Shown here: positions 32,959-44,200 of the stretch, in pieces
How positions within the stretch are numbered: position 1 is the first letter of the stretch
Layout of the letters: every line of letters starts with the position of its first letter
NCBI GenBank assembly: GCA_030142905.1
Contig: JASJOG010000084.1
Coordinates: 806,001 to 870,000, forward strand
Length of the DNA: 64,000 nucleotides
DNA from: Heliopora coerulea
Lineage: Eukaryota; Cnidaria; Anthozoa; Scleralcyonacea; Helioporidae
Direction of reading: 5' to 3'
The notes under the pieces: model-generated
Seen by the model: the letters and a program-made list of their open reading frames with translations, nothing else
Told to the model about the DNA's origin: nothing
Database searches by the model: none
Program-made: the position numbers and the translations under genes

Positions 32959-35900
32959 ATGGAGGAGGAAGATGATGTCAAACTGTTTTGTGGCACTTGT
33001 CCGGACAGCCACTGTGGAACAATGCTCTATTTTATATCTAATATATCGACAGACATTGAATGTACAAACTGTGGACAACGTCATGCTGCTGGTTCCCTTC
33101 TTAATGTGAAAGAAACAAACAGTTCTAGCGCCGCTTTTGGAAACTTGTTGAAGTCAATGTTGTTGAACCATTCCGCGACGAGAAAAGGCACGGAACTTGT
33201 GAAAGTGAGAGGTTTGTCAAATTACCACTGTAAATTGGTATCACCTCTTCTTACTCACTATGGTATGGACAAAAACAGTGGCAAAGCGAAACTACTTTCT
33301 GAATTAGGACAACCTGATGTTTTTGACTGCTCAGTATTAGGGAATCGGGCCTTCCTTATTGAAAAAGAACATCTGGAAATTGATGGTTACGGGAAAGACA
33401 AAACAGGTTCGTTGAACTACCTGAGAGCTACTTTAGAATTGATAGACGAGGCTAACGAATACAAATCGTGTCTTGTTCCTCTACATTCGGATGGTGATGG
33501 ACATTGCCTTGTGCATGCCATATCAAAGGCTGTTGTAGGAAGAGAGCTATTGTGGCACAGTCTCCGTGAGAATCTACGAAACCATTTAGAAGCAGAAAAC
33601 AAGAAATATCAAGCTTTGTTTCGAGATTTTATTGGCAACGATGAGTGGAGGGACATCATTGATGAAGCGGATCCCAATTTTCATCCTGGCACTAATGAAC
33701 CATTTGGTCTGCGAAACATGCATGTGTTTGGTCTTGCAAACGTCTTGCACAGGCCAATTATCCTGTTGGACAGTGTTGAAGGAATGCAGTCCAGTGGTGA
33801 TTATTCTGGTATTTTTCTACCAGCACTGTTGCCTCCAGATAAATGCAAGTCACAGGGTGTCCTTAACAAGCCATTAGTGATTGCCTGGAGTAGCTCAGCC
33901 AGGAATCACTATGTCCCACTGGTAGGCATCAAGAGCTACCCACTCCCCAAGATTCCTCGTGTCCTTTTACCAAAGGCCTGGGGATTACCTAATCAACTTG
34001 TGTCAACGTATATTGACTTTGACGAGAATGGCTGTTGTGTGATTGGTGGAGCCAGAAACTTACCTGAAAGCTATGTGGAAAGGCTTGTGGCAGCAATGGA
34101 CGAGGTTTTTTTTGAAAAGTTTCAAGTCTGTCCACAGCTTGTAGCCGATGTGAACCAGTTTATCTATAAACCAACTAATGCTATGGGAACTTCACTGTCC
34201 CAAGTCACTGAGTTTACCCAGCAGGCAGTGGAGTGCAGAAAACTGTATCGATGTTTATCATGTCAAGCAGTGAAGGAAACTGAGGAGGAGATTCCAAGGT
34301 TTTGGAGGGAACCTGGTGGAAAGTTCTATGAAATGGCTAAAGCTGTGATTAACGGACTTGAAGATGGTGCTGTTTTCTCTTTCTCTGACAATATGCATTG
34401 TGTATATGATGCCAGTGAAGACATTCTGAAACCCATACTCAACCAGGTTAACAGACAAAAATTCAATTAAACTATTTTGTAGAACTTGTTCCCATGAAAG
34501 CTGTTGGGGGTTGGGATGTCTTAGGAAACAGGCTGTTTTAGTTTTCTACAACAAAATATAGGTACTAGCATGGTCCAGTTCTTGTTCACCACTACAGCTT
34601 AAATCTTCCACTTTAATATCAACTTGTAAATGTCACTCTGTTTCACCAAAAATGACCGCAGATTATTTCATGATTTTCCACCGGGTAACATAGAAAATTT
34701 CATGATTATTTTATTCCACAGAACTGAAATTTTCTCTGCTTTTAGTTTGTTTGGTTTTATATTTTCCAAATTAAAAAAAGCCTTCCATGCTATCATTTAC
34801 ATTATCAGGTTTCATAATAAACATAGAGTGGGTATGGGGAACTGTTAAGAGCACGAAAGCTGAAAAACTGTTCTGTAAATGTAGCTTAAATGGTACTTTT
34901 TCTCAACCTCTTTTTCTTTTCTCGTCAACAGAAATGTGACCTGTGCCACGGTGTACTTCGTCTGGTGTCTGCAGATGGTACAGTGAAATACATGAATGGT
35001 GATCCAACCTTAACTCATTCCAGCTCAACCAAAGGCTGCTCATGTGGATTCAAGCACTTCTGGGATGGAAAAGAGTACGACAACTTGCCAAAAAGGTGGG
35101 TAATAATCTACAAAAAAAAAGAAAAATAAAAACTGTAAGTATTCTTATCCAACTGTGGAAAACATTATTGTGGGAGCAAAAAATACTTCTCAGAGAATTT
35201 AGAAACATTTTTTGCTTTCCCACCTCAATTTCTATTTTGGAAACATTATTCCTTTATATGCCTGCCCAAGAAACAATGTTGCCAAGCTGTATACACTGCT
35301 CTGTATGCACTGATTTACAGTACTGGTGAATGTTTCTTACAGAATGCTTCCTTGGCTAGTCATGTTGGGTTGCTGGTGGCACAGTGGTGGCACAGTGGTA
35401 GTGCATGTGTCTCTCACCGCTGTGACTAAGGTTGGATTCCCACTCTGTGTAGTTATCAGATTGGAGTTACCTTTGTCAACTCTGAGAAGAGTGTTGTCCA
35501 GTTTGACTCTACCAAACATCACCGGTGTTCTCTGGACACTCTGCTTTCCTCCTGTAGTAACAGTGAACCCATGAGGGGTGGCCCTTACTGGACCTCTAGG
35601 GAGAGCACCTTAGATAGCTGATAGGGTTATCTAGTATGAATGAAGTTACTTTACCTTTTTACCTTTATGTTTGGAAAACATTGCTGGGAAACACTGTTTC
35701 CTTGCTTGGCCTGGGCCTTAGAGGACATGTACTCACTTATCTTTCTTGTTGTTTTGTGTTCATCTTTATTTTTTCTGGTGTAGTATCCCTGTTTCCTTGG
35801 AATGGAATGGAAAGAAAATTGAAGACCAGGTGTACTGGTTCGAATCCCAGAGTGATCCTAACCTTAACTCCAATGCATATGAGATAGCTTACAGTCTGGT

Positions 35901-38900
35901 CCAGAAGCACTTCCCAGGGGAGTTTGGTAGTGAAATCCTGGTCAAGAAAGTGGTGGATAAGATCCTCCGAGAGACTGCCGTGAAACGAAGTGAAGACGAA
36001 GGTAGAGTTAGAACGCAATTTTTTCTAACATTGATAATGGATGGATCACTGGAGTTCGGCAGCTGATGAACAGGCGCTTGAGATTTATTTGAACACATAA
36101 TAGACAGTTTCTGTTGGAACTACAGAATTTTGTTGTTCTTTTAAGATATTTGCATTAGCTCAATGATTTGTTTGTTCTTGGCAGTTTGTTTATTCACGAT
36201 GTTAGCTTCTTTTTATCGACGGATGAGCAATATTGTGTTTAATAAAATTCGCTTGTGAAATTTTCTCTGATCTCAAACTGTTCTTTTCATTTGAATAGCT
36301 CCGCCATCTCTCGATGAAGAACCTGTCGATCAGGAAATGCCATTGGTACCTGACTACGCTGACAAAACTTCTCCTCCCTCGAAAGTGATTTTGACAGGTC
36401 CAAAAACGAAGACGCTACATAAAGAAGAACTGAACAAGAGCGATACTGAAAGACTTACAAAAGCCCGCACAGAGCACCACGCGGCTTACAGTCAGAAAAG
36501 GAAAAATGTCGGAGAATCAGCAAAGAAGGCGACTGCAAATTTGAAGGAAGGTCGACAGAAGGTATCCTTGTAGCATTATATGAACAGAACAGAATGGCTT
36601 GATGATAATGAACGGTTGCTGATAATCTGTCTTCTCAAATTTTTCACCGAGATACCTCTGTTACTCCTCACTAGAATTCATTTAAGACGATGAATTCCTC
36701 AAAAATGTTGAAAATTTTAATGAATATTGTTATTCGACATGTTTATCGTTTGTAATTCTGAAGGAGGAAAATCTCGAGGGTCTAGATATTTATAAGACCC
36801 AACCGGGACCTGTTGCGAGAAATGCAACTTTGGGGCATCCAGCTGGGAAGCGAACCCGCGACCTCGCGAATCTAGTGCAATTATAGACACTCAAGATTTT
36901 CCTCCTTCTGCCCTTCAGAATTATCAACTTAACAGTTAGCCAAAAACCACGACCCGCCGACAACTTCAAAAAGTATAAAATAAAACAAATTCCGAAAAAT
37001 AGAGACATCTTGGAAAACTCAAGATATGAGTCAAAACAAGACGAGTATATGAGACTGCAATATTTCGACTTTATTACAAAGTCATCATGTTCTATGTTTA
37101 TAGTTTGTTTGTTTTGTAGATCCCCAAAGCCCCAGAAAAGCTAAAAAAGACCCAGGTGTGTGGCACGGCTGTTCCACCTAATGCCGCTCCGCGCACAGTG
37201 ACCAGCGGTGCGACTCCATCACATGATCTTAAGGTTCGACTGTCGACTTCCAATGGCAGACAAGCCACCGTGACCTTAACCCCTGCTGCCACATATGAGG
37301 ATCTTCAAAAGGCAGTTGTCGCAAAACTTGGAATTGCCAAAGACAGGCAGAAGCTCCGATACGGTTTTCCACCGCGAGAATTGAAGCTTCCAGGGAATCC
37401 AGATGAAGGTTTGCCTTTAGCACATGGAGATCGGGTATCCGTCGAAGAATTACCTGAGAAGATGGAACACGAGGAGCTGGAGTCGCCACCGGATAATTTG
37501 CCCCCTTTGGAAAATATGGAAACCGCTCCAGAATCGAACGCGACACCACTTCAGAATAGCACTTCGTCTGGTGAGGGGTTTGATGGTAAGTGATGTTCAT
37601 GATAACTCAGATTTTAAGACAATAGAAGCTTTACTTTGTGGTTACTTTCAGTGAAATAAAACCGCATTTAAATAAAGTCAGAACAGGATGGGATGGGATA
37701 GAACAGGATAGAATAAGATACAATAGGATATGATAGGATAGAAGAGGATGGAATAAATTAGAACAGAACAGAAGCGTAAATGCTGATACTTATTGTTTTG
37801 CGCAAGAACTGCTGGCTAAAATACCTAAATGTTTGACCAGTAATGTTCCTGATACTCCTTTGAATGCTTATTCAGATGTAAACCGAGAGCAACTTGCATC
37901 TGAGCTGATGGACTTGATAAGAGGAGCTTTGAACGTGGACAGATGGGACACGATGCAAAATCAGCCGGAGCTGTTTGCACGTGGTGGATACATTTACCAG
38001 AAAGTGGTTCGCGAGCTTGGACCACTTCATGATGACCAACACTGCAGCGTAGCGGAACTGCCGCAAAAGGTACATATTTTATTGACATCCCACAAGTCCT
38101 CTGTTTTTTTCTCTTCAAATTGTTAGTTTTTTTTAAACTCCTATCATGCGTAATTTCTTCTTTTTTTTATCTTTACCTTTCCGCCAAAATCTTGAAGAAA
38201 AATTCTTGAAAATAGCAAAAGTACTTCCCCTACTGTTGCCATATTAACAATCGATAATTAAACGATGCGAGGTATATCTTGTAAATATTACAGTTGTATT
38301 ACCGTCAGGCATACTCAACGTTAATCTAATGATTAAAAAAATGCCCATAAATGAAATAAACATAAAAAAATGCCCATAAATGAAGACGGTGATTTCTAAA
38401 AACAAATATTAGAAATATTAGAAATCATGGAAGTCCACCTAAAACTGTCTGTTCAGAGTGAATTTGTTTGTAAATACAATATTAAGTTGTCGTTCCAATC
38501 GCCATCCTTTCTCTTGCTTTAACCTATTTACCTTCATCACCTTCTCTTGGTCTCTCTCAGACGTTTGCCTACAACGCGAAAGAGGACAGACTAGAGCTCT
38601 GTCTTGGTGGAACGCATATTCCCGTGCAACCTCTAGACCAGGCAACTTTAACCCGGGCCAATACTCGTACCGAAAGCCCAAACTCCGTCAGTTCATTTGC
38701 AAATGTCGTTTCAGGCGACAAGCCGCAGAAGTTGGGAACTTTCAGCGGTGCAGTACGCCACCGAGATCCCTCCCAAGGACGATCTGCGTTCTCTGGAAAG
38801 GGGAGAACGTTAGGGGGCAATGAGAGACCTGGAGACGAGGGACAGAATAAAGGAACGCGTGTGCAAATGCTTGAAGAGACAACAGGCAAGGTAGGGTGGT

Positions 38901-40794
38901 TGATTAGGCATGGCAGAACTGTTGGTACAAAATGATATTGTAGATGATAATGACGACAACGATTATAATGATAATAAAGGTAGTAAACCGATAATGATAA
39001 TGACGACTACATATTCTGCCTTTTATACCCGATTAGGCGTCCGATTTATCGGGCCCTCAACGTTCAGGGGTTAAACCAGCGTTTCTCATCAGGGGCGGTA
39101 TTGCCCCCCAGTGGGCTTTCAGGGAACGTCGGGGGGGAGCGATTGAAGCAAGGCAGCAGAAAGGGGGTGTTAGGATGGAAATGGTGATTGTTCGTCAGTC
39201 ATTTATTAGTTGCTGCAATCGATGAACAACAAGTTGCATTTGGTTGATGTGACTGTGTCCCGTGTGTCTGGATCCTCATCATGACATTTTTTGAACCAGT
39301 TCATTCTTATTTTCTTTAATCTTGGGGCCGCAGTAATGAGCGCATTGCACCAATCCTGCCACGTTTATTCATCTAGACACATCATCGACACATAGCAAGT
39401 TCATGAGAATTGTCAGCGTCAGTAGCTCTCTTTACCTACCCGTGTTGTCATTTTACTTACAATGTAATCGTGTGTAACCGTCTTCCTTATATCCGTGGCA
39501 AAACGTATTAAAAATACAGGAACAGAGGAGCGGAATTTCGAATGGGGGGCTTGAGATAAAAATACAGCATTTTGTATGCTTCACCGGGAAATTTCACAGC
39601 AAGTGTTCTAAAACGCAGTTGTTCGAACATTACATTTGGAAAAAAATGGGGGGGGGGGGTTACAGGCCCCGCAGCCCCCGGCTCCGCCGTCCCTGAAATA
39701 TAGATATTTAGCTGGTCATATCAACACTTCAGATGTGTCGTAGTTTCATTTAGTCTGGACGGTAGTCGATGCCATAGTCCTGATTGGTTCATTATTCCAT
39801 TATTTGTTTCTAGGAAATGATTGGCGACGATGCTTTTAAGATGGATGTTGTGTCTGGGGGAGACCGTATGCGACGTGAAAATCACGTTGAAGAGACACCT
39901 ATGGCGGAACCTTCTGGTAACCATGAAGGCATGAACGAGCAAAATCAGGGGGGAAGAGAGGTAACGATAATGGAAACGGGGGTGGGAGAAACTCAGCAAT
40001 CTAAGTCGACTGACGTTGAAATGAAATTAAGTACTGACGAAGAAACTAAGAGTAGCTCTAAGAACGTGCTGCACGCAGTTACGCACGTAACGGAAAGTAA
40101 TGAGCACGGAATGCGCAATGTACCACGTGAAACTATCAGCGCTGTGGGCGAAACGCGTGATGTCGATCACGAAGTCTCGAGTTTCAAGGATCAAGTATCA
40201 TCTGTGGACAAAATGTCGTTTGTTTCGCACGCACTGTCAAACGGTCCACAAGAAGAAACGAATATCCATGTCACTACCAAAGTACCTACAAGTTTAAGCT
40301 CTAATGTCGTTCAAGGTGTTTTGCCGGTCGATGAAAAAAATCCACCGTCTGAGTTGAGAAATGTTGTAGTAACGAAAGACGTACCTCTGGTGAAGATAGC
40401 TGAGGGTGTACCAGGGGACGAAAAGCACTTCGAGGGGATTGCAAGGGACGCGTCCAAGGAAAAGGAACATATTCCACGGATATCAAGCGAAGTATTAGAG
40501 AACGACGCACTTGCTGACAAGATATCAGAGAAAATTTCAAAGGATGACAAGGGCAGCTTGGGAATAGCATCAAACATGGACCATGATGATTTGAAGAGGA
40601 TAGAGGGACTCAAACCAACAGACGATGAGGAAAACACAGGGATGGCAGGGAGCAGTTCGAAAGGCCAAGAATACACCAAGGCGATAATAGGGGACACTTC
40701 AAAAGGCGAAGAACATAAGGAGGATATAACAGGGGATCTTTCCAAAGACGACGGTGGTACGTGGACGGGACGTGGAGATCCAGGATCAAGGTAA
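32959..40794 (+). CDS. VCPIP1: VCPIP1, OTU deubiquitinase of the p97/p47 pathway (8 exons)
   Basis: Deubiquitinase that works with the AAA ATPase p97/VCP in membrane fusion and chromatin-associated protein extraction. Exons 32959-34446, 34932-35095, 35784-36001, 36299-36561, 37120-37585, 37807-38069, 38561-38890 and 39814-40794 join in phase to about 1390 aa (human 1222). Visible parts: an N-terminal zinc-binding cluster (C11, C14, C35, C38); an OTU core with catalytic DGDGHC (Cys183) and NHYVP (His317); the CSCGFKHFWDGKEYDNLP segment in exon 2; KHFPGEFGSEIL in exon 3; the KTKTLHKEELN motif in exon 4; a ubiquitin/UBX-like fold in exon 5 (about residues 748-820, ending HGDRVSVEE); and a conserved helical block in exon 6. 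The last exon (about 327 aa) is acidic, low in hydrophobics and not recognisable in the human protein. Introns contain a SINE and foldback elements. The start ATG gives the usual short lead-in to the zinc cluster. Confidence 0.96.
35376..35640 (+). mobile_element. tRNA-derived SINE in VCPIP1 intron 2
   Basis: A pol III-type internal promoter is visible: box A-like TGGCACAGTGG at 35388-35398 and box B-like GGTTGGATTCC at 35430-35440, spaced as in a tRNA gene, followed by about 190 bases of tRNA-unrelated body. This is the architecture of animal tRNA-SINEs. An extra partial duplication of the box A word (GTGGCACAGTGGTGGCACAG) lies at the 5' side. The element is on the same strand as VCPIP1 and between exons 2 and 3. 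Confidence 0.7.
36755..36922. repeat. Foldback element in VCPIP1 intron 4
   Basis: The left end, 36755-36778, beginning ATTCTGAAGGAGGAAAATCT, is complemented by the right end, 36890-36922 (AGATTTTCCTCCTTCTG then CTTCAGAAT), with a small insertion. The interior, read on the minus strand, contains GGTCGCGGGTTCGCTTCCC, which resembles a pol III box B. It is either a MITE with terminal inverted repeats or a tRNA-related short element. Confidence 0.65.
39075..39710. mobile_element. Possible degenerate DNA-transposon remnant (hAT-like)
   Basis: The intron before the last VCPIP1 exon contains a block that opens with CAGCGTTTCTCATCAGGGG, holds G-runs (GGGGGGGAGCG, ATGGGGGGGGGGGG) and closes with CCCCCGGCTCCGCCGTCCCTG. 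Such C/G-rich ends are typical of non-autonomous hAT-type elements. No transposase frame is readable. The call rests on end style only. Confidence 0.3.
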
Positions 40795-41183
40795 ACGAGG
40801 AATCACGTGATAACAGTGACAAAACGAAATGGTGTTGGGATTGCCTGCTATGAGGAATAACCCAAGAGCGAGTACGAATGACATTTAGTGTGTGCAAACG
40901 GTAGAACTCTTTACGAGAAATTTATGTAGATGCACATTGTTCATAAACCGAGAAGTCATAGTTTATTCCTATTTGCATACGTATATTGAATTGGTCATAG
41001 TACAATTAAACTATCAATTATATATATATTACAACGTATGACTTCGTTCGGACGGTTTGAAACTAGCGACGTTTTCCAGTGGAAACTTACTGACCATGCA
41101 CTAAGTTCACTAGTATTTGGCTACGCAAAGACTCGAACAAAGAATGTTGCTGCGAATGGGAAGATGCCACGGTAATTAATATA

Positions 41184-41204
41184 AATAAAAAAATAATATT
41201 TATT
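41184..41204. terminator. Paired poly(A) signals, VCPIP1 (+) and RUNDC1 (-)
   Basis: AATAAA on the plus strand at 41184-41189 and TTTATT (AATAAA on the minus strand) at 41199-41204 sit ten bases apart in one AT-rich near-palindrome. The plus hexamer is 390 nt after the VCPIP1 stop. The minus hexamer is about 90 nt after the RUNDC1 stop. The arrangement implies that the two convergent transcripts overlap or meet here. Confidence 0.6.
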
Positions 41205-41292
41205 TATATTAAGTAATATTCAGTAAATAATGGCCACGAAACTGATCGACAAGATTGTACAGATCTGGCCGAAGTGTCACATTGTCTCTGGC

Positions 41293-44200
41293 TCAGTAAG
41301 TTTCCCCGAATGCTTCGTTGGCTCTCGTAAGGTGTCTGATGGCGAGGTCCTCCGGCAGACAGAAGTCTAAAGGTGTAAGTCTTTCTAAGGTATCAAGAAC
41401 TTCATCAAAACCTTTAGAAAATAAGAAAAAAATTAATGGCAGCAGTGTATAAAAGGTAAAGAGTGATAAATCCTTTTAAAACTTTTGCTTTCAACACAAC
41501 CTTTTACTCCTCGCTCAAGTTTGAAAAAATTAACGTTATCTGAGTCGCAGAGACCAACGCTAAGCTCATCGAAAACACCCATCGTGTCTTTAGAGCACTT
41601 GTTTTAAACATTTTTCGTTACCCACACACTCGCTTCCTACGTCACTGTTTCTGAGAAGTGAGTGTTTGTAATAGTGATGTTTTAGGTGCGGTTGTTTCTG
41701 AGAAATGCCAGGTCACAAATGATGTTCTCAACGTTGGACAAAATACTTAGGCGCTGACCCAAGGATAGCGTGGGAACACGCCCACTGATTTCTGCATGTG
41801 TCGCGATATTAAATGCACGCTCAAGATTTACCATTCATCCACCCCCAGCTGTCGTAGCATGTTTTCGCAATTATAACTTGAGATGTTTCTCTGCACTCCG
41901 CAGATACAAACTTTGCATCAAAAATATGCGCCCGGTCGTTTCTAACATTCTGGAGCCGTCGCTGCTTATCTTACCTGTGGAAACAACGCACGACCACGTT
42001 TGGTAATATTCATCGACCAAACTACTGCACTTCACAATCTGACGACACCATGAAGACAATTTCTTTTGGCTGGAAAGAAAAGTGAAAGAATAGCACAGAT
42101 GAATTAAAGTCATCGATATTGGCCATAATGACGACCTCAATACTCTACATTCTTCCGTATGATAGCGAAGAGCTTTGAAAGTTCGTATACAGGCCCAATA
42201 TGTACATGTAACGCGTTCTGGTTTAAGTCTACGTGAATATGCATCAATGGGCTTGGGTGTATGTGTTTTGTTCTATATGTTTGTACATGTAAGGATTCAA
42301 TTTGCACTTACTTCAGTCCAGCAGATATGAGAGCTCGGAACTGGAAAGGAACAGCATTTTACAAACGTAAATGCCGATGGCCGATGCATGGTTATTGAAA
42401 GTAGTTTAAGTTATGTAATTATCGCCAGATTTTTACTTACCATCGACTCTTTGCTTCTCTTGCACCGTTCGTGAGTCGACTTCACGAAATGAATGGTTCT
42501 CAACAGAGTCTTTCAGTAAAGTAATCCGGAAAAAAAAAATTAAAACCACAGATTATCGTGGTTTTCCGAAAGGTCACGTCAGATTGACGCGTTTCTACTT
42601 CACTTATCAATCCATTATGCCAACCAAGACAAAACAAAGTATCCCGATGAATAATTGCTCAAAGCTTGCATCATTTTTTACCAACTGATTTCATCAGTAT
42701 ATATAAAATGAAAACAAATCCAAGGAAGTCGTGCATTAGTTTTTCCATGAATACACAATTTTGTTCTGACCGTAAATTTTCGACTCAAAGTGAAACAACT
42801 TCGGAGAATGAAAAACTGAAATTACAGAAATATTACAATGCGCTCCTTTCTCGGAATAGTTTTCACCTTTCTTCATCGTACGAAGTAATTTTACCTGTTT
42901 CGACGTGACTGCCGATGCACCGGAGACATCGATACCAAATGATTCAGACAACTTTCGCGGGACAGCGGCATTATATTCTCTACCGTTCTGAAAAAGGGTC
43001 GATAAATAAGATACATACATATAGACATGCAAACGTCTGAAACAATACGGCCTCAGAATCACGTACGGTATAAGAATCATTCTCCTGTTTCTAAGAGCGT
43101 TTCCATGACCTATTTAACCATCATCTTATTTCTCTTGTTATAAATGTTCCTGAAGAGCTAACCGAATGACAACAGTTTCTAATCATCTTGAAAGTATCTC
43201 GTCCATTCCTAACGTTACTTGTAAATATATATTTACCATACGAACGGTTAAAATAAGCCAAGGAGTAGAACTGTCGTTGATCTTGCAAGAAAAGCATTTA
43301 AAATAATCTTGTACCTTTATTTGGTAGAATGCCATAAAAAGATCCCAAACGTGCATGGTTTGATTGGAAGACGGAGATCCAACTGGCATGATACAATTTA
43401 CGAAGCTTTTCGTTGAAATAAGACGATGGTCTGGATTCTAGAAATTGAACTTAATTTAGTCAGACTCTGAGCAAAACCCTTCTAGAAAAGCCCCTCTTAT
43501 TGGAGGTCTTTCTGATTAGAAAATCTAACTGTAGGTGTAGTGAATCTGTATAAATAGAGCAGGCATGTTCAACCTGCAGCCAAACTGGGCATCCCATCCG
43601 GCCCGTCAAGTTACTAAACAGCAGACATGCCCTTCTAAAAATACCATTGACAGGTCCTTACTTCTTTACACCATCGAAGTAGGTGTACAAAAATCTCGTG
43701 CTGATCTCGGGCCTCAAAAGGTGTCACTTGGAAATTCTTCGTCATCGTCACCACTCTCAAAACAAGGAAGTAGTACTTCTTGCTACCCTAAGACCTCTCC
43801 GGACATCTCATTACTGGCTGGCCTGTGCAATCTTACTTATTAAACGAAGCTTATTAAACTTCGTGAAAAGTTTAAGCTCACAACGTCAGAATGTCATTCA
43901 CGAAGTGTTCAGAAAACTTACCGTCTCCAAACCATGTTCAAACAGATCTTTGAGGCATTTCGAGAACTCTCGTCGAACGGTTCGAATTAGTTCTGCTTCA
44001 GTTGTAGTAAATTCACCTGACTGCAAAATCAATGAAATATTTACTGAACAAAGATAAAGGCTTCCAGAAATTAAGATCATGTGAAGTGTTATCCCAAAGT
44101 TCCAAACGCATCAATAATTCAAGAACCAAAAACAAAGAAAATAGGCGTAGAGAAGAGTTTGAAATCTGTGAAACACTTAGCATAATCTTAGCACTTTCGT

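Noticed and set aside
35840..35860. Box B-like GGTTCGAATCC suggesting a tRNA or SINE
   Set aside because: It lies inside VCPIP1 exon 3, where it encodes WFES, and has no matching box A at tRNA spacing.
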